Below, piece after piece: positions 12,129 through 25,700 of a DNA stretch of 64,000 nt. Each line of letters opens with the position of its first letter. The first letter of the stretch is position 1. The stretch is taken from contig JAFCIZ010000001.1 of NCBI GenBank assembly GCA_017871115.1, positions 5,313,501 to 5,377,500 on the forward strand. The letters are read 5' to 3'. The notes under the pieces are model-generated. The model worked only from the letters and a program-made list of their open reading frames with translations. It ran no database searches and was not told the origin of the DNA. The DNA comes from Cunninghamella blakesleeana (Eukaryota > Mucoromycota > Mucoromycetes > Mucorales > Cunninghamellaceae). The position numbers were made by a program, and so were the translations under genes.

Positions 12129-15100
12129 TTATAGAAACCCTAATCTATTTTATCACTTTCTTTCTTACATTCTTTCTTTCTCTTTTCCTATTTTTGAATT
12201 CATAGCTCCATACACGCGTTATAATACCGCTAATAACTCATATACCAATAGCAACAACAGCAATACATTAAATAATAATAATAATAATTCACTCAATATC
12301 CCATTCCCACCTCAAAATAATGGATCAGCCAATACACCCTATTCTTCGTCGTCATCACTCGCTTATAATACAACGCCAACCAATACTACCTCCCCATATT
12401 CAACTACCTCATCTCCAGGTTATCACTCTCCCAATGTTTCTAGGCAGCAGCTTAATAGCACTACACCATTAAAAAAGTATTCACTACAGCCTCCTGCCAA
12501 ACTATTACCTTATAGTAAATCTATGCCTTCCTTAGGTTTTCCTGGTATGTTTCCTCAAAGATCTAATCAAGATGAAGATATTTTAACTGAAGCAAACATG
12601 AAAACTGGTTTTACTGACCGTTCTTCTGTAGCAGTAAGTATATTTTTTTTTTCCTTTTAATATTATTATTTTCGATATATATACCATGAATGTATGATAT
12701 AAAAAGATGATGGAAGTATAATATTTTTATTGATCTTTTTTTTTTTTTCATTTCTATATGAATAAATCATTGATTAACTAAAAACTGGATTGATAATAAT
12801 AACAACAAAAAACAATTTTTAGAATGATCAAACATGTGCTCATGATATTATATATGGAAAATTACAAGATGATCAACGTTTACTAAATGATATGGGATCT
12901 TTTATGGTGGATGTATTAATGAGAAAACGCAATGCAGCTCGTATTTCTGGGTAAGAACCATGAATGATTGGCTATTATAAAGTTATGAATTTTTTTATTA
13001 CCAAGTGTCTAATTACTTTTATCACTTTTATTACTATTATTACTATTATTATTATTATATATAAATAGACCTTCTTTATTCAAGCCTCCTTCTCGTACAG
13101 CACTTGTAGAATCAAAGAAAGAACAATGGATACATGAATTAGCTAACGGTACTGTCCTTTTAAATAAGCTAGCTCGTAATGTTCCGCATGGTTATAAAGG
13201 TGAAAAATTACTAGAAACTTTAGCTACTCGACAAGTTCCATTCTTAAGAGCCATATGGTATATCAAAATTGTTGGATTATCTGAAATGGTAACTTATTTG
13301 TAATTAAATTTTAATGAGATCAGACACTTTTTCAAACAATACATACACACGCATATATATATATATATATATGCATGCTGATAAAACTAATATTGTATTT
13401 ATCTTCACTTTATTTTATTTTATATTGTAGTCTCAACGTAATGTTAGTAATGCAGGATCAAGTACCTCTCATGCATATAATTGGACTATTGTTGTAACCG
13501 GCTATTTAAAAAAACAATTAGCAGACCTTGCTACTACTCAATCAAATAGTAATACGAATACAATGCGTGGATATAGAAATTCTAACGTACCAGGTGTTAG
13601 CCCAGCTGTCAATGCAAATGATAATCAAACGAAACCATGGATTACCCCTGAAGCAAAAACACGTTTTGAATCAAGATGGGCTTATAGTACCAAATTAACA
13701 CGCTGGCAATATTGCGAAGGTTTATTAGATCAAAGAACATTTTTAAAATGGTCATTGGATACGTTGGCTTTATGCAGCTCTTTTGAAATAATGTGGGTTG
13801 TATTAATTGGTCTTATACAAGATTATATTGATGAATATAAACGGAATAGAACTTTAACTAAATTATTAATCGAAACTTTAATCAAGACTTATAATGCGGT
13901 ATGCATATATATATAATAAAGATAAAAAAAAAAAAAAAAAATACTTATTATACCATTTATTTTAATTTTATTTTAATGTATCTTAAAATTTTTATCAACA
14001 GGTATTACAATGTTCTAATGCTAACTCACAAAACAATAATTCAGATTCGTCAAATGCTCAATTAAATGTAATATATGGTCTAAAGCGTGATATAGAAAAA
14101 ACACTTCAGGTAAACTATATATATTCAAAATTAAATAAATTAATAAAAATGGTTCAATATAGTATAGTAATTTTTTTTACTCTCTTTATTTTCAATTTTA
14201 ATTTATTAATCTAGTCATTATTTTTATCAAGTCCTGATATGTTTGTCATTCCAAAATTATACCACCAATATAGACATTTATTTGAAATGATCCTTCAACA
14301 AACAACAAAAACTTTGCCTGATACTAATTACGTAAAGGATATATACTGGACCTCAGTAAAAAAAAGAAACGAAATATTTTGTGGGACATGTGAACAAAAT
14401 CAACTGGGTAATACATCACATATTAATAACAGTAATAACAACGGTAACAGCAGTAATAGCAACAATAATAATACCAATAGTACCAATAGTTTACAAAATA
14501 ACAGTAATAATAATGTTAATAATACAGATATAGAAAGTAAAACCATCAAATCATTAAATAATTCAGTTATTGAAACTAAATCAACAACATCAGAACGTGG
14601 GGAAATAGATGAAGAACATATTGTACATACCTTAGATATGATTGGTCGTCATGCGGACAGTGGGCACTTAATACTTAATAAAATGGGAAATGATAGCTAT
14701 GGATGGTCAGATATAAGAGGGCATACAGCCTATTCAGCATCTATGGCTATTTTTGGGTGTATAATCAATAGCAACGGAGCTATTCATTCAAGTAGGCTTG
14801 TCAAAATAGTCGGTATTTTATGTCAATGGGCAATTAGTGAAGCACGGCATGGTGATTGGAGGGCGTTTTTAGTATCATCTATTTTATTATGCTGGCGTGA
14901 TATGGATAAATCTACAAATAATCGAAGGAACCATTTGCAAGAAGCTTTGATGGAATTTCTAGATAACCATATTTCTATGACAAGTAACAGTAATATAGCA
15001 GCTTTATCCTCGTCTCAAACAATAGGAACAATTAATGAAACTATCTCTAATACACCCACTAGCTTTTTATTTGATACCTTTATACGGATGCATCTATTTT

Positions 15101-18100
15101 CATATCATAGATATTTAAATAGATTAACAGCAAGGGGAAACCTTGAGAGGACACAACAAAATCAAGAAGATGTAACATCTTGTTTATATCATTTGAAATC
15201 GTTACCTTTATTACACCCTGCACCTATACATTTAATTAATCAAAGACGTGTTGCTCTTTATGGAACTAGACGTGATAACAATGATAAAAGTCGCTTGGAA
15301 ATAGAAGCAATTGAGCAATTAAAACAAATAGCTAGACAATGGATTGTAGGGGAAACTAAAGATGATACACTATTTGGAGCTGATGCATGTGATATGACAG
15401 AACCTGTACCAAATGATACACCAGAAGCTTTTGAATTGGCTTTATCAGATAAATGGGAATATCAATTACAAAAGCTACTTCCATCGTTAACGCGATATGT
15501 TATTATACAATTTACAAGTGATTGGTTGGTTAAACAAGTTCAGTTGTTTGTTGTAAAAAATATACAAATTGATAAAGACAATTGGCGGGTGATGACATCC
15601 CCCGGGTCATGTTTACTTAATGTTCGTCAATACATAGCTATTATCAAGATATTAGATATCTGTAAAGACTACATTAATATTTTAAATGTAGCACTATGGG
15701 TACTTGAAAAATCAAATGATCGATATGTGTTATCTGCAGTCATTGATACACTTCAACGTTATTCTAACATATGGAAATTGGCAAATGAAGGAAATCGTGT
15801 GGCAAAAAAAATATGGGAAAAACATCAACAATTACAACTACGTAATATTCGTGAAAGGTGCATCATGATGTACATGATTCAATTGGTACAAGAAGGCTTC
15901 AATATTACAGACGAAGTACGATTGCAGTTACAACATGACTTACAAATGAAACCAAAAATACGTGGCCGACCTCCTCAAATATCATTAATGGATGAGTTAC
16001 ATCAAGTCATTAGTAATGACGCTTCAAATTTGTCTGTGCAAAATACTATTGAAACACTTTGTTTAGCTTATCAATATCAAAATGCTTCGCTTTGGATGAC
16101 GATGGTCTTGGATGGTTTATTAGAAACAATTCAACAATGGTATAAAAAGACAGCAAGTGATACTGCTTTATATGTTGGGGATGATCAACAACGCAATCAA
16201 CAACTAACATTACAACGTCTACTATGTGCTTATGCAGATGTTATTAAAGGGATAGTAGATCAATGCACGTTAACAGGGCAATTGAATGATATAATTGTAA
16301 ATTGGTTGTTAAGTAAACCTATTATTGCTACACAATCATGGATACCATTCTTTATAGCACTGTTAGCTGCAAGAAATTTAGTCACAATGGATTCAATTTT
16401 TTATCGGTTTGCATTACCATGGTTTGATCAAGTCAATCAACATTTATTACAAGAACCTGAAGCTACAACAACAACAGTTAATAATCAATGGTTACAAGTA
16501 TGCGAAAACATGATGGTTTTAATTCGTATATTAGTTGTACAAGAACGCTGTTACTGGATTCATCAAAATGAAGATTCTATAGAGGATAATAGTGGTACGT
16601 ATCAACAACCTTGGGTATTACGCGCTGAAGATGTATTTCGATTACAAACATTACGATATTCACGATTAGCTGCTAGTTTAGATAAAATTGAACCTATGTT
16701 TGCCTTGATGGAAAAATTGGTACTTATTGCTAGTAGTTTACCTTTAAGTAGTCCGTTACTTCAAGAACTTGTAATGCTTAGAGCTGATTTATTACAGATT
16801 GAATGGTTTAGACAAGCATGTGTTCGCGACTTAAACGGTGTGTATCAAAGATTCTCTTCACATGGGACAGAAGCCAGTACAGAAAAAAAAATCAAGAAAA
16901 AGATGCTTAGTATTGTGGATGAATTGATTGGTGGTACTTTGGTAGATTTACGACCTCATTTGCATCACGCAGCCCTTGTTCAAGAGCCAGATTTTATTGA
17001 TAAGATTAGACGAGTATTTATGAATGTAACACAGTGGAATGAAGAACAATGTCGTGTCCAAGTAAGTTTATTACTGGATAATATCTTACTCTCTGATGGC
17101 GGCAATACTCAGAACCCAAATAACCCTCATATTTTGGGTGGTGACGATGTTACGATGCATAATAATAACACAACATCTGATAGCGGTAGCAATAACAAAG
17201 ATTTAGATGCTTTTGTAAAGTTCTTTTTTGATATTGCTTTATCCAGTGATGACCGATCTCTCTTTTTCAATAATGTGATCCACGGACTACGCAAACGAGT
17301 GCTGTTAGAATTATTAAATTACGGTATAAGACTTTTAGAAGGTTGTAATAATATTATTGGTAGCAATGAAGATGGTTTATCAAAACAACATATGCAAGAT
17401 CATGCTTCTAATTCACCTACAAATCAAGATCAGGCTCATAATGATCATTCCATGACTTCCTCCTCATCTTCCTCTTCCTCTTCCATTTCTTCTAATAACG
17501 TACAACAACAACAAACACAGCAACAACAGCACCAACAGCAAAAGCGATTGAATGTTATCAACTCACCTTCTCCTATGTGTGCATTATCAACTATTCCTTT
17601 TCCAAAAAATGTATTATTATTATCTTCTGTGGACGAACCTTTTGTTTCTACAAGATTTACTTATAAAAGTCAAGCCTTTTTAAATATCATGCAACATATG
17701 ATGGCACAGAATATTTGGGATAATAATAAAAAAATAGATTTGATAAAGACTACTTTACGACACATTAAACGTTTTCAATCTTGTTTGCCTGTATATCAAG
17801 TCATGCAAAACGCTCATACCACTTTTTCAAAAGCTGTAGCAGCATTAGAAATTACAAAAAATAATGTGGTAATTTAATAATAATAATAATAATAATTATT
17901 TTTATTTTTATTTTTATTTATTTATTTTTACATATATTTAGGATGCTGCTGTTACTTTAGTAGCTACTGAAGGTATCCAATTGGATCAATCTGATTTATC
18001 TGTTACACTTCAAGATTTAAGAACTAGGTATATATATATATAATATTAAATATTTTATATATTTTAATTTTGCCTTCGTTTACTTATCTTTATTTCTATT

Positions 18101-18790
18101 TCCTACCTTTTAATTTAATATCTTTAGTTTATTAATACGTATACGATTAATCGTTCCATTTGCTTCATTAATATGGGAATATCCAAAAGAAAATGAGTGT
18201 GATGCACTATCATGGATACGTATATTAGTTATTCTATTAGGGGTAATAAAAATAAATATATATAAAGCCGAATATTCAAATAAAGTTGGAAATAAGAAAC
18301 TAGACCATTTTTTTGTACTAATACAATTATTATTTTTACAATTGTTTAGAACCCAGTTGTACATGGAAATGGAAGCCAAGAAAGATTTTTTGAATTTATA
18401 CTAGATTTTGTATCATTAATTATTGATGAAGTACCAAAAGATTTGCGTAAATCAACACTTGCATTATTATCTAACCTTCATAGTGAACTAACATTAGTAC
18501 CATTTATGTTCCAAACCCGTGTTAGCCGGATTTTACCATTTTCAACACACAACATATATCTTTCTAATAGTCGACTAGCCGTTGGTATTTTAGGTGCACC
18601 GCAAACATCAGATTCTCATCAATTACAACAACATTTAGAAACGTGTATGGATCAATCAAAAACTTGGGAATGGATAGAAGATTATGTTAATGACCCACCT
18701 CATGATAACGATGCATCTATTAATTTATCATTATTTAAGGCTCGTAAATCAAGAAAAGTAACTGGAACTTATATTCGATGTAGAACTTAA
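11995..18790 (+). CDS. srb8: Mediator complex subunit 12 (MED12/Srb8)
   Basis: Ten exons (11995-12013, 12206-12633, 12823-12950, 13069-13288, 13431-13898, 14002-14109, 14215-17868, 17942-18027, 18128-18242, 18350-18790) give 1888 residues. The N-terminal MED12 signature is clear: KYSLQPPAKLLPYSKS, then DEDILTEANMKTGFTDRSSV, followed by the WIHELANG segment that links to the Cdk8 kinase module, and the LCEWAV-type helical region (WQYCEGLLDQRTFLKWSLDTL). The large seventh exon of 3.65 kb is uninterrupted. Asn-, Ser- and Gln-rich insertions (for example 14410-14530 and 17455-17545) are species-specific low complexity. MED12 belongs to the Cdk8/cyclin C/MED13 module that represses or tunes RNA polymerase II transcription in the nucleus. 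The first exon codes only MAGRHQ plus one base. Confidence 0.93.
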
Positions 18791-19440
18791 TAACATATAT
18801 ATATATATATATACATATAAATACTATTAAAAAAGTTTTTTTTCTTAATTTATAATCATATTATTTTTATTTTTACTTTATATAAATCATTATTGCTTTT
18901 TTTTATCATCTGTTTAATAAATTAACGTTGTTACCATTTATACATATCTCTTTTTATATTATAAATCATAGGCAATTCTATCAACTCTACCCATCTGAAA
19001 ATGATGAATCAAAAAATGAAAAGTGATAAAAGATATATCTATGACAGCTTGAATTTAATATGATTATCAGGATAATTCATATGAAAATTACGGAATGTAA
19101 TAAAAGTTTACCATCCCAATTTGGATATGTCTTTTTTTGTATAAATCAGGAAATGATCTAATTTCCCCTGTGATATCAAAGCGCTTTATTTTTTTATTCT
19201 TTATGCTTTCAACATTATATAAAAAACTAAAAAATGCTATCATAAATTGCTACTAAAATATTCATAATAAAGAGATTTTATCAAAAATAGATTAAAAATT
19301 ACAAATACGAAGTGACACTAGATTTAATCTTTGTAATAATAATTAAAACAATAACTGATATAAAGTCAATTAAGGAATCAGCTTTTTTTATCTATCTATC
19401 CCTCTTTCTTCATTTCTTTTAAAAATAAATTATAAAAATT
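18791..19440. other. Intergenic region, no gene seen
   Basis: 650 bp between MED12 and the NADH dehydrogenase gene, containing the MED12 3' UTR and the next promoter. A T-rich block lies at 19385-19425. Nothing conserved was seen. Confidence 0.6.
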
Positions 19441-22115
19441 ATGTTAGTCAAAATGCCAAAAGGTAGAATTATATACTATTATTATTACTATATTTATGAA
19501 AACCATCCTATTAAATAAATATATATTTCTTATTTTGATTTATTTATTTTTATAGAATTTTTCAGCGTCCTCACACTAAGATTTACTCGTATACGTTTGA
19601 ATACCATCCAACGTGCTTATCATACAAGTTCAAATACTTCTTCTATTATTATTCATCAAAAAAAATATTTACAAACTATTAAACGGAATAGTCAAACTAA
19701 TAAAGGTGAGTGATTATTTTTAAAATACCAATAGTTATAATAGTTAAAATTAACCTTATCTTTATTTTGTATCTATTTACTGGTAGAACGTATTGTGATC
19801 CTAGGGAGCGGTTGGGGAGGTTATAGATTAATGAGAGATCTAAATAAAGAGATATATGATGTAACAGTTATTTCACCCAGAAATCATTTTGTATTTACAC
19901 CGTTATTAGCAAGGTATAAAAAAAAATAACTGATTTATGATTGAATAGAATAATGAAAATAAATATAAAAAAATATTAACACGTAATTTTTTTTACTATT
20001 GTATTTAGTACAACTGTTGGATCATTAGAATTTAGATGTGTTACCGAGCCTGTTAGAAATTTTTCTCATTTAATCAATTATCATCAGGCTGTTTGCGACA
20101 ATATAGGTAATTACATCATTACCAATTATTATTATTTTTAAATAACAATAATAATAACCATATTTTATCAATTATTATTTTTTTTATATAGATTTTAAAA
20201 ATAAAATAATTCATTGTACAAATCAAATTGGCGACACAAAAGGAACTCAGTTTACTTTAGATTACGATACCCTAATTATTGGTGTAGGTGCTTATTCAAA
20301 TACATTTGGAATTCCTGGTGTAAAAGAACATGCTTGCTTTTTAAAAGATGTTAATGATGCTCAAAAAATAAGAAAACGATTAATGGAATGTAAGTAACAT
20401 ATGTAAAATTGTCATTGCTATTATTATATATAAAATAACACGTACATTTTTTAAAAACTTCCTTTAAATAAATAGGTTTTGAAAGTGCATCTAAAATAGA
20501 TACTACTGATATTGAAAAAAAAGATCACCTACATTTTGCGGTCGTTGGCGCAGGACCTACGGTATATAAAGATATAAAAATTTGATGATAAAAAAATGAA
20601 GTCATTTTTTACTGTTGGCTAAATATATATATTATTTATTTATTTAACTTTTAAAAAATAATAGGGAATCGAATTTTCAGCTGAATTATATGATTTTATT
20701 TCTAATGATATGTCTAGACTATACCCTCAATTAATGCCTTTTGTTCAAATATCTTTATACGACGTGGCTCCAAAAATTCTTAGCGCTTTTGATTCAAAAT
20801 TATCTTCTTATGCTCATCAACAATTTGACCGAAAAGGAATTAACATAAAAACCCGTAAGTTTATTTTATTTTTTTTAAAAGATAAAAATAAAAATATGTA
20901 GATGATGATGATGATTTATTCATTTTTACTTTATATTTTGTTTTTATATTTTTATAGAAAGATATGTGAATGAAGTATGTAAAAATAAATTAATTATAAA
21001 AGATGAAGGCGAAGGTAAATAACAGTAATAATAATAATACATACATAATGATTTTTTTGTTAATATATTTCTTATTTTTATCTTTTAGTTAAGTTTGGCC
21101 TATTAGTTTGGTAAAATAATGTATTCATTTCAGTATACTTATTTTTATATTATAAATACGTGCTTAACTTTAATTTTTATTTTTTATTTTTTAACAATTA
21201 GGGCTACTGGTAACTGTCCTACTTCAATGGTTTCGAAATTAGAAGTTATGAAAGATGATCAAAATCAAAGGTAAAAAAAAAAAAAAGTAATACCATTCGT
21301 ATTTTATATTTTCTTTTATTAATTCATATTTTTTTTTATATATATGTACTTGTATATCTAGAATTTTAACAAACTCTTATCTCCAAGTCTTTGATAAAAA
21401 TAAAATAGAATATCCCAATGTGTAAGTAATCTTTTTTAATAAAATTGATTTTTTTATATTTCTAACTTTATATACTTTAGATATGCAATAGGTGATTGCT
21501 CTACTATCGAAAATAATGATTTACCAGCTACTGCTCAAGGTATGTAGAGTTATTAAATAAAAAGAAGAAATAAACAATTAAATTTAATCAACTAAATTTA
21601 TGCATATGTATAAATTTTATTATTACTATTATTATTATCATTATCATTCATATTTAGTTGCAACCCAAAAAGCTATTTATTTAAGTCATGGTAAATTATA
21701 TATTATTTGATCAATATAAAAATATATCAATTAAAGTAACTAATTGTTTTTTTATTTTATACGAATAGTTTTAAATCAAAAGAAATTTAAAAAAAGTACA
21801 CCAGATATATTTAAATTTAAAAATAGAGGAATGATGGCATATATTGGCAAATCTGAAGCTTTAGTGGACATGTCTCCTGTTCATCGAAATGCTAAAAACA
21901 GTGGTACGCTTGCTTGGTTATTGTGGCGCTCTGCATATTTTTCAATGAGCATGAGTATAAAAAATAAATTATTAATCCCTTATTACTGGTAATTCATTCT
22001 TTTCAATATATGTAATAGTAATATGCTTAAAATGAAATAGATTATTCATGCATTTTTCTTTTTAATACATAGGTTTCTGATTAGCGTTTTTGGTCGTGAT
22101 ACAAGTAAATTTTGA
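19441..22115 (+). CDS. Type II (alternative, rotenone-insensitive) NADH dehydrogenase
   Basis: Fifteen small exons (19441-19462, 19556-19705, 19787-19913, 20009-20106, 20192-20389, 20476-20561, 20665-20854, 20958-21014, 21089-21110, 21202-21270, 21362-21421, 21481-21539, 21658-21690, 21769-21988, 22073-22115) give 477 residues. A basic, Arg/Ser-rich N-terminus ending near RAYHTSS looks like a mitochondrial presequence. The first dinucleotide-binding fold has [16 protein letters not shown], then [20 protein letters not shown]; the second has [15 protein letters not shown]. The flavin-site segment YAIGDCST and the C-terminal membrane anchor ([18 protein letters not shown], ending FGRDTSKF) are classic NDH-2. 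The enzyme passes electrons from NADH to ubiquinone without pumping protons. No EF-hand insertion is present. Whether it faces matrix or intermembrane space cannot be read from sequence. Confidence 0.92.
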
Positions 22116-22755
22116 GATTTATTACATGTATATTCAAAAAAATAAAATAGTAAAATAAACAAATACATAGATATAATTAAAAGTAATATAATGTTTATCC
22201 TGAAAAATATAAACGAGTACATCGAGTGCTATTTTATTATTTTAAAATATAAATTTGCACCAATAGAAAATAAAATTACTACTTCAATTATTATTTTATT
22301 ATTTTGATAATATTTATGCTATTTTTTGACTTTTAGAGGGACACACTAAAGTTTTTATGTATGACAATAAAAAAGATTTCGTTGGGTCTAGTACATCTTC
22401 CTTTCTTTTTAATGTGTATCTAGATTTGTTTACTCTGACGATCCTTTTAAAGTAATTTTTCTTAGAGAAAAAAAATAGCGGAGAAAAAATAAACAACCAC
22501 ATGTTAAACATGCAATACCAAAATCTGAACTTTAATTTCTATGTTACTTTAACTATTTTTATTACTATTTATTATACAAATATATACATATATATAAGGA
22601 ATTTATGATACTAAACTTTTAAACTATGTAAAATTAAAAGAAGAGCGATCATTTAATACAATTGATTTGCGCAAAATAATTATTCGACTATTTTTTCAAT
22701 AAGTATTTTAGAATATATTTATACATATTTCAAATAAAAAAAATTCGCCATACAA
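22116..22755. other. Convergent intergenic region
   Basis: 640 bp between the 3' ends of the plus-strand NADH dehydrogenase and the minus-strand RdRP gene, so it should hold only two 3' UTRs and terminators. No coding frame with family resemblance. Confidence 0.6.
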
Positions 22756-25700
22756 CTACGAAATAATAAGATCACTTAGTTTTATATTTACAATTGGTAC
22801 AGTTTCCCCAGATTCATCTTCTTGATGTAAGATTTCTTCATATTGCTGAAGACAATATTCTTCGTTGTGACCTTGAATGATATTAAGTATGTCATTTTTA
22901 TCATTTATTTTCCCATTTTTGCGTTCTTCTTTCTCTTCATCAGTAATTTCAAATTTATTATCATTCGTATCACTAATTAATTTAATAATATCATGGACTT
23001 CACTATATTTATTACCATCTAATATGGTTTTGCTATACTGTTCAATTGTTATCTTATCTAAAGGAGAACTGTCTGTTGCATTAGGTTGTTCTTTAGCTAT
23101 TGTACACAAGTAATCATCCAGCACCCAAGGGAAGCTAAGAAAATTAGATTGATGAATGGCTCGTTCTGAGGGATGATAAGTGACATAATACCACGCTGCT
23201 GCTTTCGACTCCTTTTGTATTTTTATTTCCATCCTTTCATTTGCTGACATTCTTGCTGTTGCTGATGTCGGTGTAATGTTGGATGAAAATTCTAATTCAA
23301 AAATATGTCTATATTTTAGTCTTAAGGCGTAAACAGATGCCATCATTTCTTGCTGTAAATGATCATAATGATAAGATTCATCTAAAACTAGGTTATCATA
23401 CTTGTTATTGTTTTGGCTGTTGTTACTAAAGCCATTAGTATTTTCACCATAGTCTTTCTTTTTTCCAATTTCATTGTTATATTTACTGTTTAAATAATAT
23501 TGATTTCCAAGAGGTGTTACGACATACCCTGTGATAATTTCTGCTTCCGTTTGGATACCATATTGCTCCATTAATTTTTTTAATGCATATTCATATTTTT
23601 TTTTTGTTTCACGAGCATCTATAATGTATTTTTCCATACCATCCTTTTTAAGCCGTGGATCATAAACAACTGTTGTATCGGTTAACTTGGTGATCATTTT
23701 TTCCATATAATCTATATAGGTAATCGGTTGGATCATTCTGTATATTCTTCCTAGTATTTTAACGGATTTATAACTGGTATAATTTGGTACTTCTAAAAAA
23801 TCTGGGAAAGTTAAGTCGTTCGACTTATCTTCCAAAGTAATAGCACAAGGTGCTTGAATGAATTCTATCCATAAAAATAAATGTAAATATATAAATATAC
23901 AAGTATATGTTCATCATCATTATCATTTAATACAGTTATATGTGAATGCATGTATTTATATATGTATGTATGTATGCATATTTACCCATAACATCAGCAT
24001 ACTGAACAGATAGTTGAGTACATTCACCATCTAGAGCATTACGACTAGATTTATCAGCAGCTCTTAAGAAATATTTTTCAATACATTCACGATGATCATT
24101 AAGAACATAATGAACAAAATATTTTATAGCCATAGAACGAGAGAATGGTTTATCTGATGCTGTATTAGGTGATTCTTTATTTTCTAGTGTGTTTGATAAT
24201 GGTCGGAATGGAATTAATTGAGGATCCCAAATAATACTTGTAAAATATATATATAATGAATAATGAATAATGAATAATGAATATAAATATAAGTATAAAT
24301 GATGATAAATATAATTTTAGTTATGGTCATATATATATATGATCTATTTTATTTTTAATTCTATATGTTTTTTAACTTTTTATAATCCTATATTTTATTT
24401 TTTTAAATCCTATTTTATATTTTATTATAAATATTACTCACGTGAAACGTTGACCAATAAACTGACCACCAACAATTTGACTGGGTAAACTAGATGGTTG
24501 TTTAGATGAGACGACAATAACATCATTCCAATGCCTTAATTTAGGTGAATTTATCGCTTGAACGATTTTTATATCCCCTGAATGAAGACAAGGTTTTGGA
24601 AATATCATACATGGCCCTTTAACGATTTGACGTTTTGATAAAAAACCTTCGTTTAAATCAGAAATTTGGCAAAAAATTTCATCAGGCGCTAAAGTACCTG
24701 TATCGTCCAAGATTACCATTAATTCCGCCCCACGTTTAATATGTAAAGAGCCCATTTTACGCATACTTTTTAATCGATGAAACTTGAAAGCACAAATGCT
24801 ATTATAGATAAATGGATCTAATCGTGTTAAAAACCCAGCTTGAATCATATTTCGCATACGTTGCACAGTACCAAATTCATTTGCAAATTCCTTTAAATAA
24901 TCATATGTAATAGATGGATAGTTATTTAATGTATCCAATTTTTGGACAGAATGTTGAACCATAGAATGAAACACCCGTTCATGAATCCCAAGCGACATCA
25001 ATATAGTAATTAGAGAACGGTCAAGAAAGGCTGGTTTATAAGTGGAGAATTGAATGATTTCTAAATCGGAAGGCGGTTTATTAAAAACATACTGACAGGG
25101 TCTTAATTGTATTTTCACTTTGCCGGATATAAAATTAGATAATGCTAGTACACCTAATGTACCGCCTAAAGTAAATTGGATTGCACTTGGTGTCCCATTA
25201 ATAGCATCAGCTTTGTAGGAGAGTTTGGTTAATTCACGAGCAAATTGGGAAGACATTTTACCACAACTTGGTCTTATTGAACCATCATTATTATAACTGT
25301 AATCAATCCATTCAATACATGTAGGTGTTTGATTATTACTGTTATTATTTTGATTTTGATTTTGATTTTGATTTTTTTTATTATTATTCTTCAATTTCTT
25401 CATACTGGCATTATTATTATTGCTATTATTATTACCGTTCAATTGCCAATCTATTTTAACTTTTTCTGTAGGATGAAGACATATATCCATTGCTGAAGTA
25501 TATTGAGATAAAGATGTTACTAAATCCATTTTTCCCATACTATTTAAAATATCGTCTATAGTTAATGTTGGAAAGGAAGCAAAAAACCAGCAAGCATGAT
25601 GTTTAAGTAAAGTTGTATCATAGGCCAAGAATTGATATGTTAATTTTCCTAACTGAATACCATTAGTTAAAACTTTATAAATACGATCAAATATAGATTG

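Noticed and set aside
24236..24480. Alternative splicing that would restore the D-x-D-G-D loop
   Set aside because: The loop is encoded wholly inside exon 2, 8 bp or more from the donor; no nearby alternative sequence codes D-x-D-G-D in any frame.
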